This document shows, piece by piece, positions 24,414-36,342 of a stretch of 64,000 nucleotides of DNA (positions are counted from its first letter, which is position 1; every line of letters begins with the position of its first letter). The position numbers and the translations under genes were made by a program. The stretch covers positions 37,939,172-38,003,171 of the forward strand of contig CM032661.1 of the NCBI GenBank assembly GCA_019095985.1, read 5' to 3'. Below the pieces are notes generated by a model. It ran no database searches and was not told the DNA's origin. It saw only the letters and a program-made list of their open reading frames with translations. The DNA is from Streblospio benedicti (Eukaryota > Annelida > Polychaeta > Spionida > Spionidae).

Positions 24414-25071
24414 TAACTAGATCAAAAGTGCACAGAGAGCACAGCGTCGCTAGAGCAAAATTGACCCATGGGCAATAAAGATGTTTGCTTTGCAATCAAA
24501 GCAGAAAAAAAGTCTTACTTGATGAGTGACTCATCCTACATCTATGTTATTGGCATTGGATTGCAGGCGCTTTCTAAATATGGCTAAAGTAAATATCTAT
24601 TGCCCATGAGTTCACGCTGTGCTCTCTGAGCACTTTTATTCCAAATATATAACCACTATGCCAATTCGATGGTCATGTTTCGAACAGTATTGAAACTATA
24701 ATGGAAAAATAGAAAGAAAAAATAATTAAAATGGCCCTCTGAAAGGTAAACTCTAATTGACAAAGTGCCAAAATTGAATACAGTTAATGTTCAGTAGGCA
24801 TGTAAGCATTGTACAAAGTTTGAATGCTTTCTCACAAGCATCAACAAAACTATTGCAGAAAATGTTGAAAATGGACCCAAAATGGCACTATGGAAAGCAC
24901 ACTTTAATTGGCAAAGTGCCCAAAATCGAATCACTTTGGTGTCGCGTCATACCAAATAGTTGTGTAAAGTTTGAATGAAATAGGGCGAAGCATAAAAGCT
25001 TCAGGTTGGGAAGGAGACAAACGTACATACATAGTTACAAACGAACGAAACACAATACAAGGCTTTTGCTT
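24414..25071 (+). mobile_element. Insertion in copy B: ~650-bp dispersed repeat (ACTAGATCAAAAGTGC ... GCTTTTGCTTCAGCT)
   Basis: Present in copy B but absent from the matching site in copy A. Related copies lie at 47172-47637 (inverted) and about 59770-59935 (partial, inverted). Shared landmarks are GCACAGAGAGCACAGCGTC near one end, GGCAAAGTGCCCAAAATCGA inside, and AGGCTTTTGCTTCAGCTGC at the other end. A second inverted CTGTGCTCTCTGAGCACTTT lies inside at about 24631. A short open frame (24787-24978) is shared in part with the minus-strand copy but has no recognisable product. Class unknown. Confidence 0.7.
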
Positions 25072-27117
25072 CAGCTGCACAGTTCCTATTGCTGCGAATG
25101 ATTGAAATGGCGTATGGAGACAAAATGACAGATTATTTATCAGAAGGGGTTGTATATGGGGATTATTCAAAAAGGACTCTGCGCAGGCTGGGATCCACTC
25201 CAGACGACAAATTGAGACCTAATGATTTATTGTTTCCTGCTAAACAAGGCATTTAAACTTAAAAAAAAATCAACATAATCACATACGATACTTTCGTGCG
25301 TGTGTGGGTTAATACAGTAACATGCACGACTAATACGGTATAGATATCAACCTATTCAAGCTGAGGGCGTAACTCGAGAGTTACCCATGCGGCTTTGGCC
25401 CGGTGAATATTCATGTTTCTGACTCTCGCTTAACACTTGCCGGTATGCGGTAATTGTATATTTCCCTCATGTTTTGCGTGATTCTTCCCTTTGCATGCCC
25501 CATTACCATGGTTTCAGGCAATTATTAAACTGCTCAGGAAATACAGTTTTGCAATGCTCTACAATTCCCACCATCACATGAACAGTAGAACACTTGTCTA
25601 CTAGGACCGATGCTCAGACGTAACTTAACTGAGCTTAACTGATCTCAGAAGAGAGGTGGTCTATGTATGGAAGCTGGCGCGATGGTCTCGTATGTGTGCC
25701 ATTGTTCAGGTGGTCTCTTCATAGAGTTGGTATCAATTGGCAGATCTTCTGTAGTTTGTAACAGCACCATAGCGCATTCTCATGTGCTCTAAATGAACCA
25801 TTATTGAAACCCATTTGTTTCTCCTTCAGATCCATGAACGCATAATATATTAATATCTATATCATTGGCATCACATTTGGAATGTGAAGTAAATGTACGT
25901 AAAGTGCATATATATAAGACAGTGCTTAAAGTTCATTTTCTGGCGACCTTGATCCTTCTTGAAGGCACCATGCATTAATTTTGGCATTTAAAAGGCTTTA
26001 TAGTGTTGGTTCCATTTAATAAAATAGAAAAGGCTTAATGCATCTTGTTTTCTCCTCTTCAGGCGGATATAACTCAATGTCTTGTACCCTACACGTAGTT
26101 TGACAATTTCAAGGAAAACGTGAAACATGCCAGTTAAATTACAACGTCCAAATGCCATCATATTTCTAAAGCACTCACAATGAGAAAAAACGCATGTTTT
26201 TTTTAAACAGTTTGGCAGCAAGCATGAGACGAAAGAAGTAAACCTCATTGTATGATATGTAATTTCCTAAATGTGTGTTGTGGAGACTTGATGATAATCG
26301 CCAACAGGAGATATTTTTTGCCAAAGACACTTCCTTTCATACTCTCGCTTACATACTTTTTATATTGTTGTAGACCAAAGTTTACAAAGCTGTTGTTGAT
26401 ACAAGTTTCATGCCGATACAATAGTTGCTTTTTCAATTTTCATGCTATTACTTCTTTTCCTCAATTTATATGATTTAATTTATAAAATTTGTACTGATAC
26501 TCTGCATCCATCAACTTGCTAATGTTTATAGCAGATGGGGCTATGTGATGTTGATACTAGGACCTCCAGAGGCAGGTTAGGTAACCAACTGAGCCTCGGG
26601 GGGGGGGGGGTGAAGAGATCGCACTAACTTTTGTTTTTAATCTAGGTGAGTTCTTTTGCGTGCAAAGAGGTGACTGGCCTCTACATGGGACACGTCTTTT
26701 AACGAGGCTTTCTTGGTAAGAAAAAGATTTATACAATTACATTAAACGATGCATTGATGCTCTGTTCACACGAGACTTCTAAAGACTTCCTGAGAATAGA
26801 ATTCAATGCACTAGTAAGATTGGGAAACCACATTAGAAAACGTCCAAAAAGTTCCGTCAATGAAAGTATGCAGTAGAACGTGCCTTCCATATGTGGCCAC
26901 CTTTGGGAAAAAGTATTTCGTCCACATAAGACATGTGTCCTTAAAGGAGAGGTTCGGTTTATACACAGTAGGTCTATATGATAAAGGGATAAGTGCAGAT
27001 TGTCTACATAGTAGATGTGTCCTTAAATTGGGGTATTCCACAGATGTGTTCCACTGTACTTTTAAGGCTCTCAGACACAACCCGATTTCACTTGGTCTCG
27101 ATGTCTCGGAATATCCA

Positions 27118-27125
27118 TGCTGTTG

Positions 27126-27196
<71 letters not shown>
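27118..27196. repeat. TTG/CTG microsatellite, copy B
   Basis: The same locus in copy B: a shorter TTG part and about 21 CTG triplets. Confidence 0.95.
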
Positions 27197-27937
27197 ACCT
27201 TGGCGAAGAACAATAACTGTCCGCAAAAGACAGGTTTCCTTAAAATATCAAATGGATATGCCAGACACAGTGCAACCTCAATTAATTTCAACGACCAAGT
27301 CGACCTACATGTACTACCTAGTTAATGTGTAGGTGTCACCAACAATTATATAATTACGATAATAATATATCCTTGGTTGGCGCCAAAGTGCAGTGTCCAA
27401 CCGGTAATGCATGTGTTTAATAAGTTATAGGGGTGTGGGCGATAATATATCCTCCCACAGAGTGCTGAGTTAATTGACAGGATGAATGAACACAGTGAAC
27501 TCTCTGCACTCGACAAGTAGGATTTTCTAATCTCTCACCCCTAATCGTATGATTACCAGTTTCTTCTGTGTTTATTTATCATTTTAGACGTAGATCTAGA
27601 TCAATTCTCTCAACCACCTCTTACCCAATCAGAATAGAGTATTTTCAGCAAACATGTGAGAAAGGTTAGCACCTATCACCAGGGTTCCGGCTCGGGCTAC
27701 AATGTTCTGGTAATCTGCCTAACTCAATCTAGATTCAGCAAAGGGCATGTGAACTGATAAAATCTGTGTAAAAGTTGCCATGTAGCATAATTAGAATGAA
27801 ATGAGTTTGATAACTTGCGAGTGCCTGTGGTACAACCACAGGCACAAATTAATACATTATAATAGTTAATTATGCATCACATACACAAGACTTGTCCAAT
27901 CTTCTCCTTTCACAAATATTTCAAGCTGGCTTGTAAA

Positions 27938-28104
27938 TCAGAACCTCTCTATTAGGACCACTTGTTGGGCTGCATTCAACTGGTCTGAATAAAGAGGTGG
28001 TCTCTTCATGGAGATTTATTTGGGTCTCTTTATGAAGCTTTATGATCTGGTCTTATTACAGAGGGGATCCCAATAGAGAGGATGTCTAATTGGGAGGTTC
28101 TGAT
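27938..28104. mobile_element. AGAACCTCT-type MITE
   Basis: ATCAGAACCTCTCTATTAGG at the left is the inverted partner of AATTGGGAGGTTCTGAT at the right. Confidence 0.8.
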
Positions 28105-30010
28105 CTATTGTATATAGAGATAAAAAGTAAAATACGTTACACAACCATGTCATTGCATGCTAGACGATCCGTCTTCCAAAAAAATGAGCACACCTTATAT
28201 TGTATAAATTAAATTAGTGATAATGGTTGAATTCAACCTAAATTGCGTGTTAAAAGCGACACTCGCATGATGCTCTTTAATTAAGATGCCATAGCAATGG
28301 ATTTGATGAAAATCGGCTGATATTCTTCTGACACGCATCCTATATTATATTCACAGCAAAAGCACACACACAAAAATATCATATGTTATATAGATAACTC
28401 AAACCTTCATTTGCAAATTCTTTTGTGGATACATTGATTTTAAGATGAAATGATATGATACAGTGGTTGTCATGAGAACGTGTTTGTTAACAAATTCGTA
28501 AGTTGCATTGTACTGCAGTTAAAAAATCGGTTTTCCATAAACATGAGGTGAAGGGATTAAAGTGGCAGGATCATCGGTGAATATTGAACGTACACTAATA
28601 TTAATCCCTTCATTGAGATGCCGGAACGCATTCACTGAGTGATAGTTGCACCTGGTAACTGCAGTATACGCTTATTTTCAAAATCACCGCCAATAATAGA
28701 AATATTTAGGGTGCGATCGTAGCTCCTGTCTAAAACCAGAAGGTGGCTATAAACATTCTGGGGAAAAATAGACAACCAGTATCAGTCGTTATCATTTCTT
28801 TCTGCCACGCCGTAGCATCACATAGCTTTCGTTGATTGAGACTGACACCATGTGGGTAAAAATCGTACTGAAATATTTCTATCCAGACAGCAAAAAGCTT
28901 CATGCGTATGCAAAACAGCCACATGCTTGGTTTGTTTGTCTTTTTTATTCCCCATGATCCCCTAGTTATACGAAAACAAAGGGGTATTGCCCCCTAGCTT
29001 TTTAAGGCTTACAGGCACAAACGTTAGACCCCGACAATTTGCAGAATCATAGGAGAATATTAAAGCAAAACGGTTTCGATGGAGAGAGGGGGGGTATTCT
29101 ACTTTTTTTAAAACACCGCTGTTATGAGACAAAATATGCAATCAACAATGACTACAGTATCATGCGTGATTCGACTTCAAATTTCCAGATTGTCTGACAC
29201 GGTAACTTACACGCAGCAACCAAGTAATACCAAGTAATGATGATTAACTATTAATGATTATGAAGAACACATTAATGGTTAAACACACTAATGGTTCTGG
29301 AGAACACTGCACAATTACGTCACCTCTGGAATGCAAAGTAGGGGTTATGTCATGTGAAGGTCGTCCAAGGACACTTCCTAGAAAGAATTCACGGACTTTT
29401 CCCAGTTACCATTTGTTGAATAAATGAGTAGTTATTTCATATTTTCCTTCAAGGCTAGATGTAGGGGGTCACAGCCCTATCAACCATTCCTAACCCCCTG
29501 GAAACACACTTCAGTCAAAATTGATGCCATCATTAACATATAAATCAGCACGCAGTGTTTTCCAGATTTTCTACACACCCTAGGACAGATGCGTTACTTG
29601 TATTAACACGCCACGGCCCTAGAGTTCAGAACCATAGTCATTAATTGCACAAATGGGGGCTGCATAAAAGTGAAGGAAGTGGTCTGGGTCGAGGGGGCTG
29701 ATTAATGCTTGCGTCCACACTATAATCGGTACTATGCACGCATTCTAGATGAAAGACTGTTTTTTCATGGTAAGAGTTTTTTCACAATTGACTCCAACCC
29801 CATTGACATTAATGAGAGTGAACGATGAGCAAGCTGATAATCTCTCTCTATGTGTATAAGACTCCTTTCTCATGATTCCAAGTCTTTACAAACACATAAA
29901 TGAGACCCCCAATAAATAGACCACAGCTTCATTGATACAACTTGCCCCCCCCCCCCCCCAAAGAAAAAAAAACAAAAAAACAAAAACAAAAAACAATGCC
30001 GGTGTAAGAT
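28105..30010. other. Intergenic, no gene seen
   Basis: Contains C- and A-runs at 29944-29995 and a small repeat of TTAATG / GAAGAACAC phrases at 29240-29310. No coding frame or RNA gene seen. Confidence 0.5.
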
Positions 30011-30152
30011 CATAGGCAGATCCACGCCCCCCCCCCCCTTTCCCACAAAAATACTTCATTTTCTTAGGGTTTTTCATGAAATCCCGTAAGTGCGCCCCCT
30101 CTTTTCCTTAAGTGCTCCCTCCCCCATTTCCGAAAACCTGGATCTGCCTATG
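30011..30152. mobile_element. MITE of the GGCAGATCC family, both ends present
   Basis: Left end CATAGGCAGATCCACG and right end ACCTGGATCTGCCTATG are inverted repeats, possibly GGCAGATCC...GGATCTGCC with TA target sites. The interior has C-runs, an AAAATACTTCATTTTC box and a CATGAAATCCC box typical of the family. Confidence 0.85.
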
Positions 30153-30508
30153 TTCTTAGTAGAGAGACTACCGCACTGCGCATCTCTTGCAAAGAGCATA
30201 AAGCAAAAGGTAACACCCACGTTAGAAGCGAGCCCTATAATGACATTTTTATGCACGCCCCTAATACCCGTAGATCCTTTTCGTCCCTGAAATACGATAA
30301 CGTTTTGTAATCCTAGTCTTTCAGCTCATGATCATGGCGGGAGCCATCAACCTATAAAAAATAAGGACATGGTTCTATGTATGGATGGGGGCATTATTAA
30401 CCCTTTGGACACATGAATATGAGTCTATGCTATAATAAACTCTATATCTTGACAAAAGTATAGTCATCGGGGGTTATCATCGGAACCTAAATTCTCAAAT
30501 TTGTTAGG

Positions 30509-30865
30509 TGTGCTTCCGTGGCCGGGTGGTTAGGGAGTTGGACTCGTGACCTGAAGGTCGTGGGTTCAATTCCCGGTCGGGTCTGATGGTGGGTGTTGAG
30601 CAAACCTACCTCTAACAGGCTGTACACTGCTCCGTGGTACCTACACATTAAATAGGTACAGGTGAGGCGAGTGAACGCTAATGTGAGTGATTACCACGTC
30701 TGCGCTACGGTAGTGATGTGCTGTATGCTCCACAGGGAGTTGAGAAGGATATAGTATGACAAGGATGCTAATGACCTGGTGAAAATATGTAAAGTCGCCA
30801 GAGCACGATAACAGTGAATTGCGACTATAAATAACCACGGTTTTTACATTTTTAAAATTTACCAA
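30509..30865 (+). mobile_element. tRNA-derived SINE, full-length reference copy
   Basis: The head has a pol III A box within GTGGCCGGGTGGTTAGG (30518-30534) and a B box GGGTTCAATTCC (30562-30573), typical of a tRNA-related promoter. A body of about 270 bp follows with the conserved blocks GGTGTTGAGCAAACC, TTAAATAGGTACAGGTG, ACGTCTGCGCTACGG and GACCTGGTG. Total length is about 350 bp. No tRNA cloverleaf with a normal 3' end is present, so this is a SINE and not a tRNA gene. Confidence 0.9.
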
Positions 30866-31049
30866 GATTGGTGTGTGGTTGCCTCAAACGCAGTCTATAT
30901 CAGCCTAGAATAAAGAATAAAAAGTTTAAATGTCTGTTTTGCCCAAAAGTAGTTTATTTACGGCTGTGTTATATACTGGAATAGTTGCAACATTTAGTAC
31001 TCCAGGCACCGAAAGGTTAAGTCTAATTGTTCACATTTAACACAAAATA

Positions 31050-31714
31050 CATATTTCTATTTCTTTACGTTTCAGATTTGATGCTGTATTTAGAAGACAT
31101 AGGGCCCGGTCACCATCACAAGTGAAATCAAGTGGAATATACATTTAGGAATTAGAAGAGAAAGCCAGTGAGACTGTATCAAGCGAGCATATTACCTATA
31201 AACATCTCACAGGATAGGAATAAGATACAATGTAGAGTAAGCAACAAAAATGCAAGTTCTATTCCACGCCCCATGAAGTACAACGAAGAAAAGCTTCTAG
31301 TGACCTGCTAAAATGTAAGACACAAGATAGGTGAAAGAAACTCGGTAATTGAAGGAACTTGATAAACCATATGCAAGGAGGCGTTTATTATGTTAGGGAG
31401 GTGGCAGCTCTGACAAAGATTATTCTATTTGAAAAGGCATTATGTAGTTTGATGAAGGTGAGCTATCTGCTATGTAGGATAATAATGCATACACATTAAA
31501 GGTATCATTCCACAAAAATCATCCTTGACGAAACATTTATTACTACCTTGACATTATACTGCTATTTAGAATGTTGATTAGAATTTCTGTGAAGGTGTCA
31601 CAAACACCACCTGAAAGTATAGTATATCAATGTCGTATTACGCAAAAGGGTGTGGATATGTATTATGGAGAGTTGCATTCAGTATTTCCAGTATATGAGT
31701 ATAAATAACAGCCG
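31050..31714 (+). promoter_or_regulatory. Probable 5' flank / 5' UTR of the GPCR with a candidate splice acceptor
   Basis: A pyrimidine-rich stretch ending in TTTCAG at about 31071-31076 looks like a 3' splice site. If used, a 5' UTR exon would run from about 31077 into the GPCR coding sequence. There is no long open frame in it. An upstream non-coding exon is inferred, not seen. I found no convincing TATA box or initiator. Confidence 0.3.
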
Positions 31715-32908
31715 ATGAACACAGATATGATCATCATAATGGATATCATCAACTCCCAAGGATTGGAAATAAACACAACGGTACCAGAGGATTACACACT
31801 ACTACTCAACGATACCTACCAGGCTGGCATAGCACTCAATTATTCGAACGAACAAGCGCATGCACAGTCGGCATACCTGGCATACCAGCAATTCTGGTAC
31901 TCTAGCGTGGAATATCAAGTGTACTACGGCCTTAAAACGTACATTCCTCCAGTACTCATTGTCCTGGGTACTTTTGCCAACGTCTTTGCAGTATTTGTAC
32001 TGCGACAGTACTGTTTTATCATATCAATAGCGTTCTACCTGGCCCTGTTCACAGTAGTAAACACGCTGGTACTATATATAGGCTGTGGACTGGAGTGGAT
32101 AACCTACATGACGTCATCAAATCACGTGATGAGTACGAGTGACACCGCCTGCAAGCTGTACCAGTTCTTCTTCAGTCTGATAGTGTACTCTAGCAACTGG
32201 CTAGTGGTTCTAATGCTGCTAGACAGAGTGGTGTACATGTGCTGGCCTGTGTACATCCAGAGCATCTGTCACATCTTCACAGCCAAAGTGCTGGCCGTAT
32301 GTCTCTACGTGGGCCTATTATCCATCAGCATACATTCGCTCTGGACGTACGAACTCACTGTGTACGGATGCAACATCGACCCCAAACAAAAGGATTTCCA
32401 GACGCTCGTGTGGCCTTGGATAGCCGCCACACTCTACTCATATCTACCGCTCATTCTAGCGCTAGTGCTGCTAGTCCTGCTCTGCTCTAGCCTCGCGTCC
32501 AACTGCTCATCGAGACTATCTCGCTCGCCTGACACTTTCATAAGCCCGAACCGCTTCATCGGGCTTACGATATCAGTTTCCAGTGTGTACTTGCTACTCT
32601 CACTGCCCACTATAGTACTCAACCTGATTCAGTACTCCAACCCTGCGTGGCTGCACAGTAACCTGAGCTACGCGCGCCTCACAGTGTTCGCGGAGCTCTT
32701 CCATGCTCTCACCTGCCTCAAGTGTGGAGTGTGCCAGGCGCTTTTCTTCTTGTATTCACCGCAGCTCCGACGCGACCTTCACAGCCTCTTGCGGTACCGA
32801 TGCCAGCGTCGGTACATCAACGCGAGTACCAGCTGTAACTTCGAGGGCCCCAACATGATGCTGAGTCCCAACGGCACATGTGTGGAGACCTCGTCGACGT
32901 CCATATGA
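31715..32908 (+). CDS. Class A (rhodopsin-like) seven-transmembrane GPCR, atypical, single exon
   Basis: The 397-residue product has seven hydrophobic segments at about residues 75-96, 103-124, 146-168, 188-209, 231-257, 281-304 and 323-347. The extracellular N-terminus carries N-glycosylation sequons at N20, N32 and N42. Class A landmarks seen: N89 in TM1, C146 at the top of TM3 paired with C219 in loop 2, D170-R171 at the end of TM3, P245 in TM5, P298 in TM6, then an amphipathic RRDL helix and Cys363 as a possible palmitoylation site. Unusual residues: Asn116 where TM2 normally has Asp, DRV instead of DRY, Ser296 where TM6 has the CWxP Trp, and CQALF in place of NPxxY. The overall pattern resembles invertebrate peptide-receptor-like orphan GPCRs; the ligand is unknown. 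The first ATG follows an in-frame TAA at 31706, and ATGs at codons 5 and 9 are alternatives. The frame is intronless and much richer in G+C than its flanks, which supports real coding. Confidence 0.93.
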   Translation: MNTDMIIIMDIINSQGLEINTTVPEDYTLLLNDTYQAGIALNYSNEQAHAQSAYLAYQQFWYSSVEYQVYYGLKTYIPPVLIVLGTFANVFAVFVLRQYCFIISIAFYLALFTVVNTLVLYIGCGLEWITYMTSSNHVMSTSDTACKLYQFFFSLIVYSSNWLVVLMLLDRVVYMCWPVYIQSICHIFTAKVLAVCLYVGLLSISIHSLWTYELTVYGCNIDPKQKDFQTLVWPWIAATLYSYLPLILALVLLVLLCSSLASNCSSRLSRSPDTFISPNRFIGLTISVSSVYLLLSLPTIVLNLIQYSNPAWLHSNLSYARLTVFAELFHALTCLKCGVCQALFFLYSPQLRRDLHSLLRYRCQRRYINASTSCNFEGPNMMLSPNGTCVETSSTSI

Positions 32909-33394
32909 CAGGACGCCCCAGAGATCCATGCGAATGGCCAGCACGCAGCCAGGCAAATGGATCATGAGACATGCTTATAGCAATGGCTGATTGTGAGTGG
33001 TTTATGATACTTTCATATCATGTCAGGATATATGATGATAACTGGATGGTTAAATGTGTGATGATGTTTACTTTTATTTTTTTTTCTGGGGGTGGGGGAC
33101 CTTTCTTATCTATTGAATACTATTTGAATTTGGGGACTATTGAAGAGTGGATGGACATATTGCAAAGAGGAATATATAGTATGGGTGATTGGATTAAAAC
33201 AGTAGGGATATTCGGAATATGTGTGACAAGCAGAAGGATATGTGAGATGTCCTTAAAATATAGGTGTCTGAGTTATTCATATGTCCGCATTATAATGAAC
33301 TATAAGTTAGCCCCTGCGGTATGTGGTGTGTGGATGTGTGTTTGGGCTACTTGGGAAACGTTAATATTAAGAACGCCAAGGTGATTGTCTGTAT
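32909..33394 (+). other. Probable 3' UTR / downstream flank of the GPCR
   Basis: AT-rich sequence follows the TGA. It holds an open frame of 137 codons (32971-33384), but its composition is low-complexity, it has no recognisable domain, and it includes a G-run. I take it for a chance frame in the 3' UTR. The first good AATAAA downstream is near 33949, beyond a MITE. Confidence 0.4.
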
Positions 33395-33566
33395 GCAGTA
33401 TAACCTCCTGATAAGACCACCACTGTAAAGAAACTACCTCAACGATATGACACTTTTTCTTTGTTCCAAACCGTCTGTATACATAGGATCCATGACTACG
33501 ATACGGTCTCTTCATTTAGACCCCTGTGATTAAACCGTTGGTGGTCTCAATAGGGAGGTTCTATTC
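33395..33566. mobile_element. AGAACCTCT-type MITE, directly downstream of the GPCR
   Basis: GCAGTATAACCTCCTGATAA and CAATAGGGAGGTTCTATT are the inverted ends, with GACCACCA near each. Confidence 0.75.
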
Positions 33567-34184
33567 TATCTATCCATGCCAAATGGACTCTAGTGTTGAT
33601 AAAAAGAAATGTATGTTTTTGCGAAAATTTTGTAGATGACACATGTATGTATGGTATATTTCATAATGAGTGTGTTATCTATTTTCCGTTCGTAAATGAT
33701 CTTTGGGAAGGGGATTCTGGATCTGCGAATATGTACAATAGGACTAGTTTGCCAATCACGCCTGTCTGATTGGTAGACTGCATGCCACACCGCAATGTCA
33801 ATATCTTCTCTCACCTTCTACATCGGAAGCAGGCCACACGTTTCAGCAACACATTGGATGTTTTAACTTGTTTTTCGAGTGTTTTATTTTGTTTTTTCCT
33901 CCATACAAATCTAGCTCAATCAGTAAATGCAGATATCAAAGACTATGTCTTAAATAAAAATCCACTTTAGGTGGGTATGGTAAGTCTTGGGAGGGGGGCT
34001 ACGGGGAAGTACTATAAAACTGGTGGTAATTCTAGTGGTGAGTGGGGGAGGGTAATGAACGTTTCAACAAGTTTAGCTGGGGAGACTGCCCGTAATGGTC
34101 TCATTTTTTTCTAATTTCCCTTCCTGTACCACTGTAAATGACCGCATCTTAAAGATGATATTTTTCGGGATCACAAGCCTTTAT

Positions 34185-34275
34185 GAACAGAGTATTACAA
34201 ACCTCTGCAAACAGACCACCCTATATTGAGAACATTTACACCCGGTCCACATGAAGTTTGACAGAGAGGTTCCAC
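34185..34275. mobile_element. AGAACCTCT-type MITE fragment
   Basis: ACAAACCTCTGCAAACAGACC and GACAGAGAGGTTCCACTG are inverted ends with a short interior. Confidence 0.6.
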
Positions 34276-34320
34276 TGCATTTGGCGTGGTGTTCATTTCT
34301 CACAATTGAAGCACAAGTAC

Positions 34321-34430
34321 AAAGGCAGATACAGGGGCGCCCCCATCAAAAAATACTTTTATTTTCATTGGGGTTTTTGTGCCACGATAGCGTGCACACA
34401 CCCGTTCTAAAAAAACTGGATCTGCTATAG
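34321..34430. mobile_element. MITE of the GGCAGATCC family
   Basis: AAAGGCAGATACAGGGGCGC to AAACTGGATCTGCTATAG, with an AAAATACTTTTATTTTC box. Confidence 0.75.
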
Positions 34431-35097
34431 TACTCGAGTTATATGTTCTGTTTGTATTTGCACTTTATCGTCAGCACATGATACTTATTCTTAAAATCTT
34501 TCTCATGAACTCTTCTATGATTTTCGTGAACTCGCACTGTTACACTTTAATGATTCTGTTAACTAACTGTTCCTTTAACCATTATGATTATTCGACGTCT
34601 TCATATTGTTATAATTTGTGTATTATTTCCTATTGAATAAATAAGCCAATCATGGCCTTTAACATTTTGAAAAATGATTTTTCAGTTTGCCAATAGAGTC
34701 TATATTACATAATAGAGACTTTATTAAGCAGGTACAATACCTTTCAACATCGTGTCTCTCTTAATCTAAAGTAATACGGTAAAAATCACTTCAAAACTCT
34801 CTAAAAAAGAAAATAATGAAACAATGCAATGTGAATATAGGTCACTGGGTTACTCGATAAAATGTCACACCATAAAATTGCTAGAGCAACGAATATTACA
34901 AGTTAATACAATTGCAAATGTACATAAATACGCATAACTGTCACATCTATCAGAGTTGAAAGGGGTTCACACAGTGAATGTTTTATTCCTATAAATGCGC
35001 CTATCAAAACACGTTAAATTTAGTAGCATGGCTCTGCCGTAAATGTGCCAAGATCGTCACTTGTTCCACTGACCATGAAGAGAGAACCTCAACGATG

Positions 35098-35330
35098 TAA
35101 ATACTTTACAGTCGCGATTCACGGTTTGTCGTGCTCTAGCGACTTTACCATTACACCAGGTCATTAGCATCTTTGTTACACTGTCTCTTTCTCAACTCCC
35201 GGCAGACGTGCTAATCACTCAAATTGACATTCGCTCACCGGACCTGTACCTAATTACGTGTAGGTACAACGGAGCAGTGTTTCTGCTGCTAAGGCAATAG
35301 GTTTGCTCAAAGTCCACCCTTCCGAAAATC
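35098..35330 (-). mobile_element. SINE copy lacking its tRNA-related head
   Basis: The reverse complement matches the body of the SINE (GACCTGGTG, CTCAACTCCC, ACCTGTACC and TTTGCTCAAAGTCCACCC blocks), but the A and B boxes are missing at the 35330 side. This is a 5'-truncated insertion. Confidence 0.8.
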
Positions 35331-36182
35331 GAAGGCCAGGTCATTCTGATCACAAATCCCACGAATATCCATTGGCTGTAAAGCACAAGCAATTCAGCCT
35401 GCCTGCAGAATGAGATAGAGAGTTGATCGAAGGAATGCAGAACAGAGTCATTTGATCCCATCGTGTTAAAACCCCATGAGCTTGAAAATATTTTCAACTC
35501 TGGCTGGATTGTACATTTTTAATAGATTTGGAGACTTTTCACAATATAGAAATTAAAATATAGATGCAATGCATAAGGTAATTTTAACACAACTACAACC
35601 TAGATAGAGAGCTTAGATTTATAAGGCAAAAATATTCTTCATTTTTCGGATAGTGGATAGCCATGTTTTGTATCAATTATTGCAGACTTAATGAAACCAG
35701 CCCATGAACTTGAAAATAAATGGTTTTGCCAGATGATTCTTATTTGCATGGAGAAATGAAAATTATATCATAAATGATTGAGCCCGTTTACAGTGGAAAA
35801 ATCTATACCGCTGATTTCAAAATATAAACATTTTCCTCACAAAATCTGAAATAACTCAAAAAGTTTGAAAATTGACGAACACCGTGATAATTGCCTAATG
35901 TTGATACCTTCCACGCCTGAAAAAGAGCTGTCATTTTTACGTATAGGAATAAAGTTGTATGCAGAATGGCTAGAGCAGACCCAACTAAAATAAATTCCCA
36001 CCAAAAAAACCCATTTTAGAGTGTGTTTTACATGTCCGCCATCAATCGAACCCATGAAATTTTCAGTGCGTCGTAAATGAAAAAAAAACCTGGATATCGG
36101 AAATTTATTATCAAGAAAAAAAACATCCGTGAACGTATTGGGACGTTTGAAATTATAATATATTAATATTTATACAAAAATC

Positions 36183-36183
<1 letters not shown>

Positions 36184-36214
<31 letters not shown>
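36184..36214. repeat. (TA)n microsatellite
   Basis: An uninterrupted TA tract of about 14 units. Confidence 0.95.
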
Positions 36215-36216
<2 letters not shown>

Positions 36217-36342
36217 GTAAACAATTGAGTTACACAGTGTAATACTATACTTACGCCCAACATTTAGTGTTTCAAAATATATTAAATCTATTGCTTGCAC
36301 TCTTGCGCCCACCCAACTCTTGACATTTGAACATATCCTTTA

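Larger units (their letters stand above)
23283..27695 (+). repeat. Duplicated ~4-kb segment, copy B
   Basis: This is the partner of 12007-15980. It is longer, chiefly because of an insertion at about 24414-25071 whose empty site is visible in copy A (CCCCAATT next to ACTGCACAGTTCC). The flanks left of 23283 and right of 27695 do not resemble those of copy A. Its CTG tract is longer, about 21 triplets against 14. Open frames such as 23741-24064 on the minus strand run across MITE sequence and are broken in copy A. Confidence 0.85.

Noticed and set aside
30518-30590. Possible tRNA gene
   Set aside because: A and B boxes are present, but there is no proper cloverleaf or terminator, and the sequence continues into a SINE body shared by several copies.
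32971-33384. 137-codon frame just after the GPCR, same strand
   Set aside because: No domain, biased composition with a G-run, and it lies where a 3' UTR is expected.
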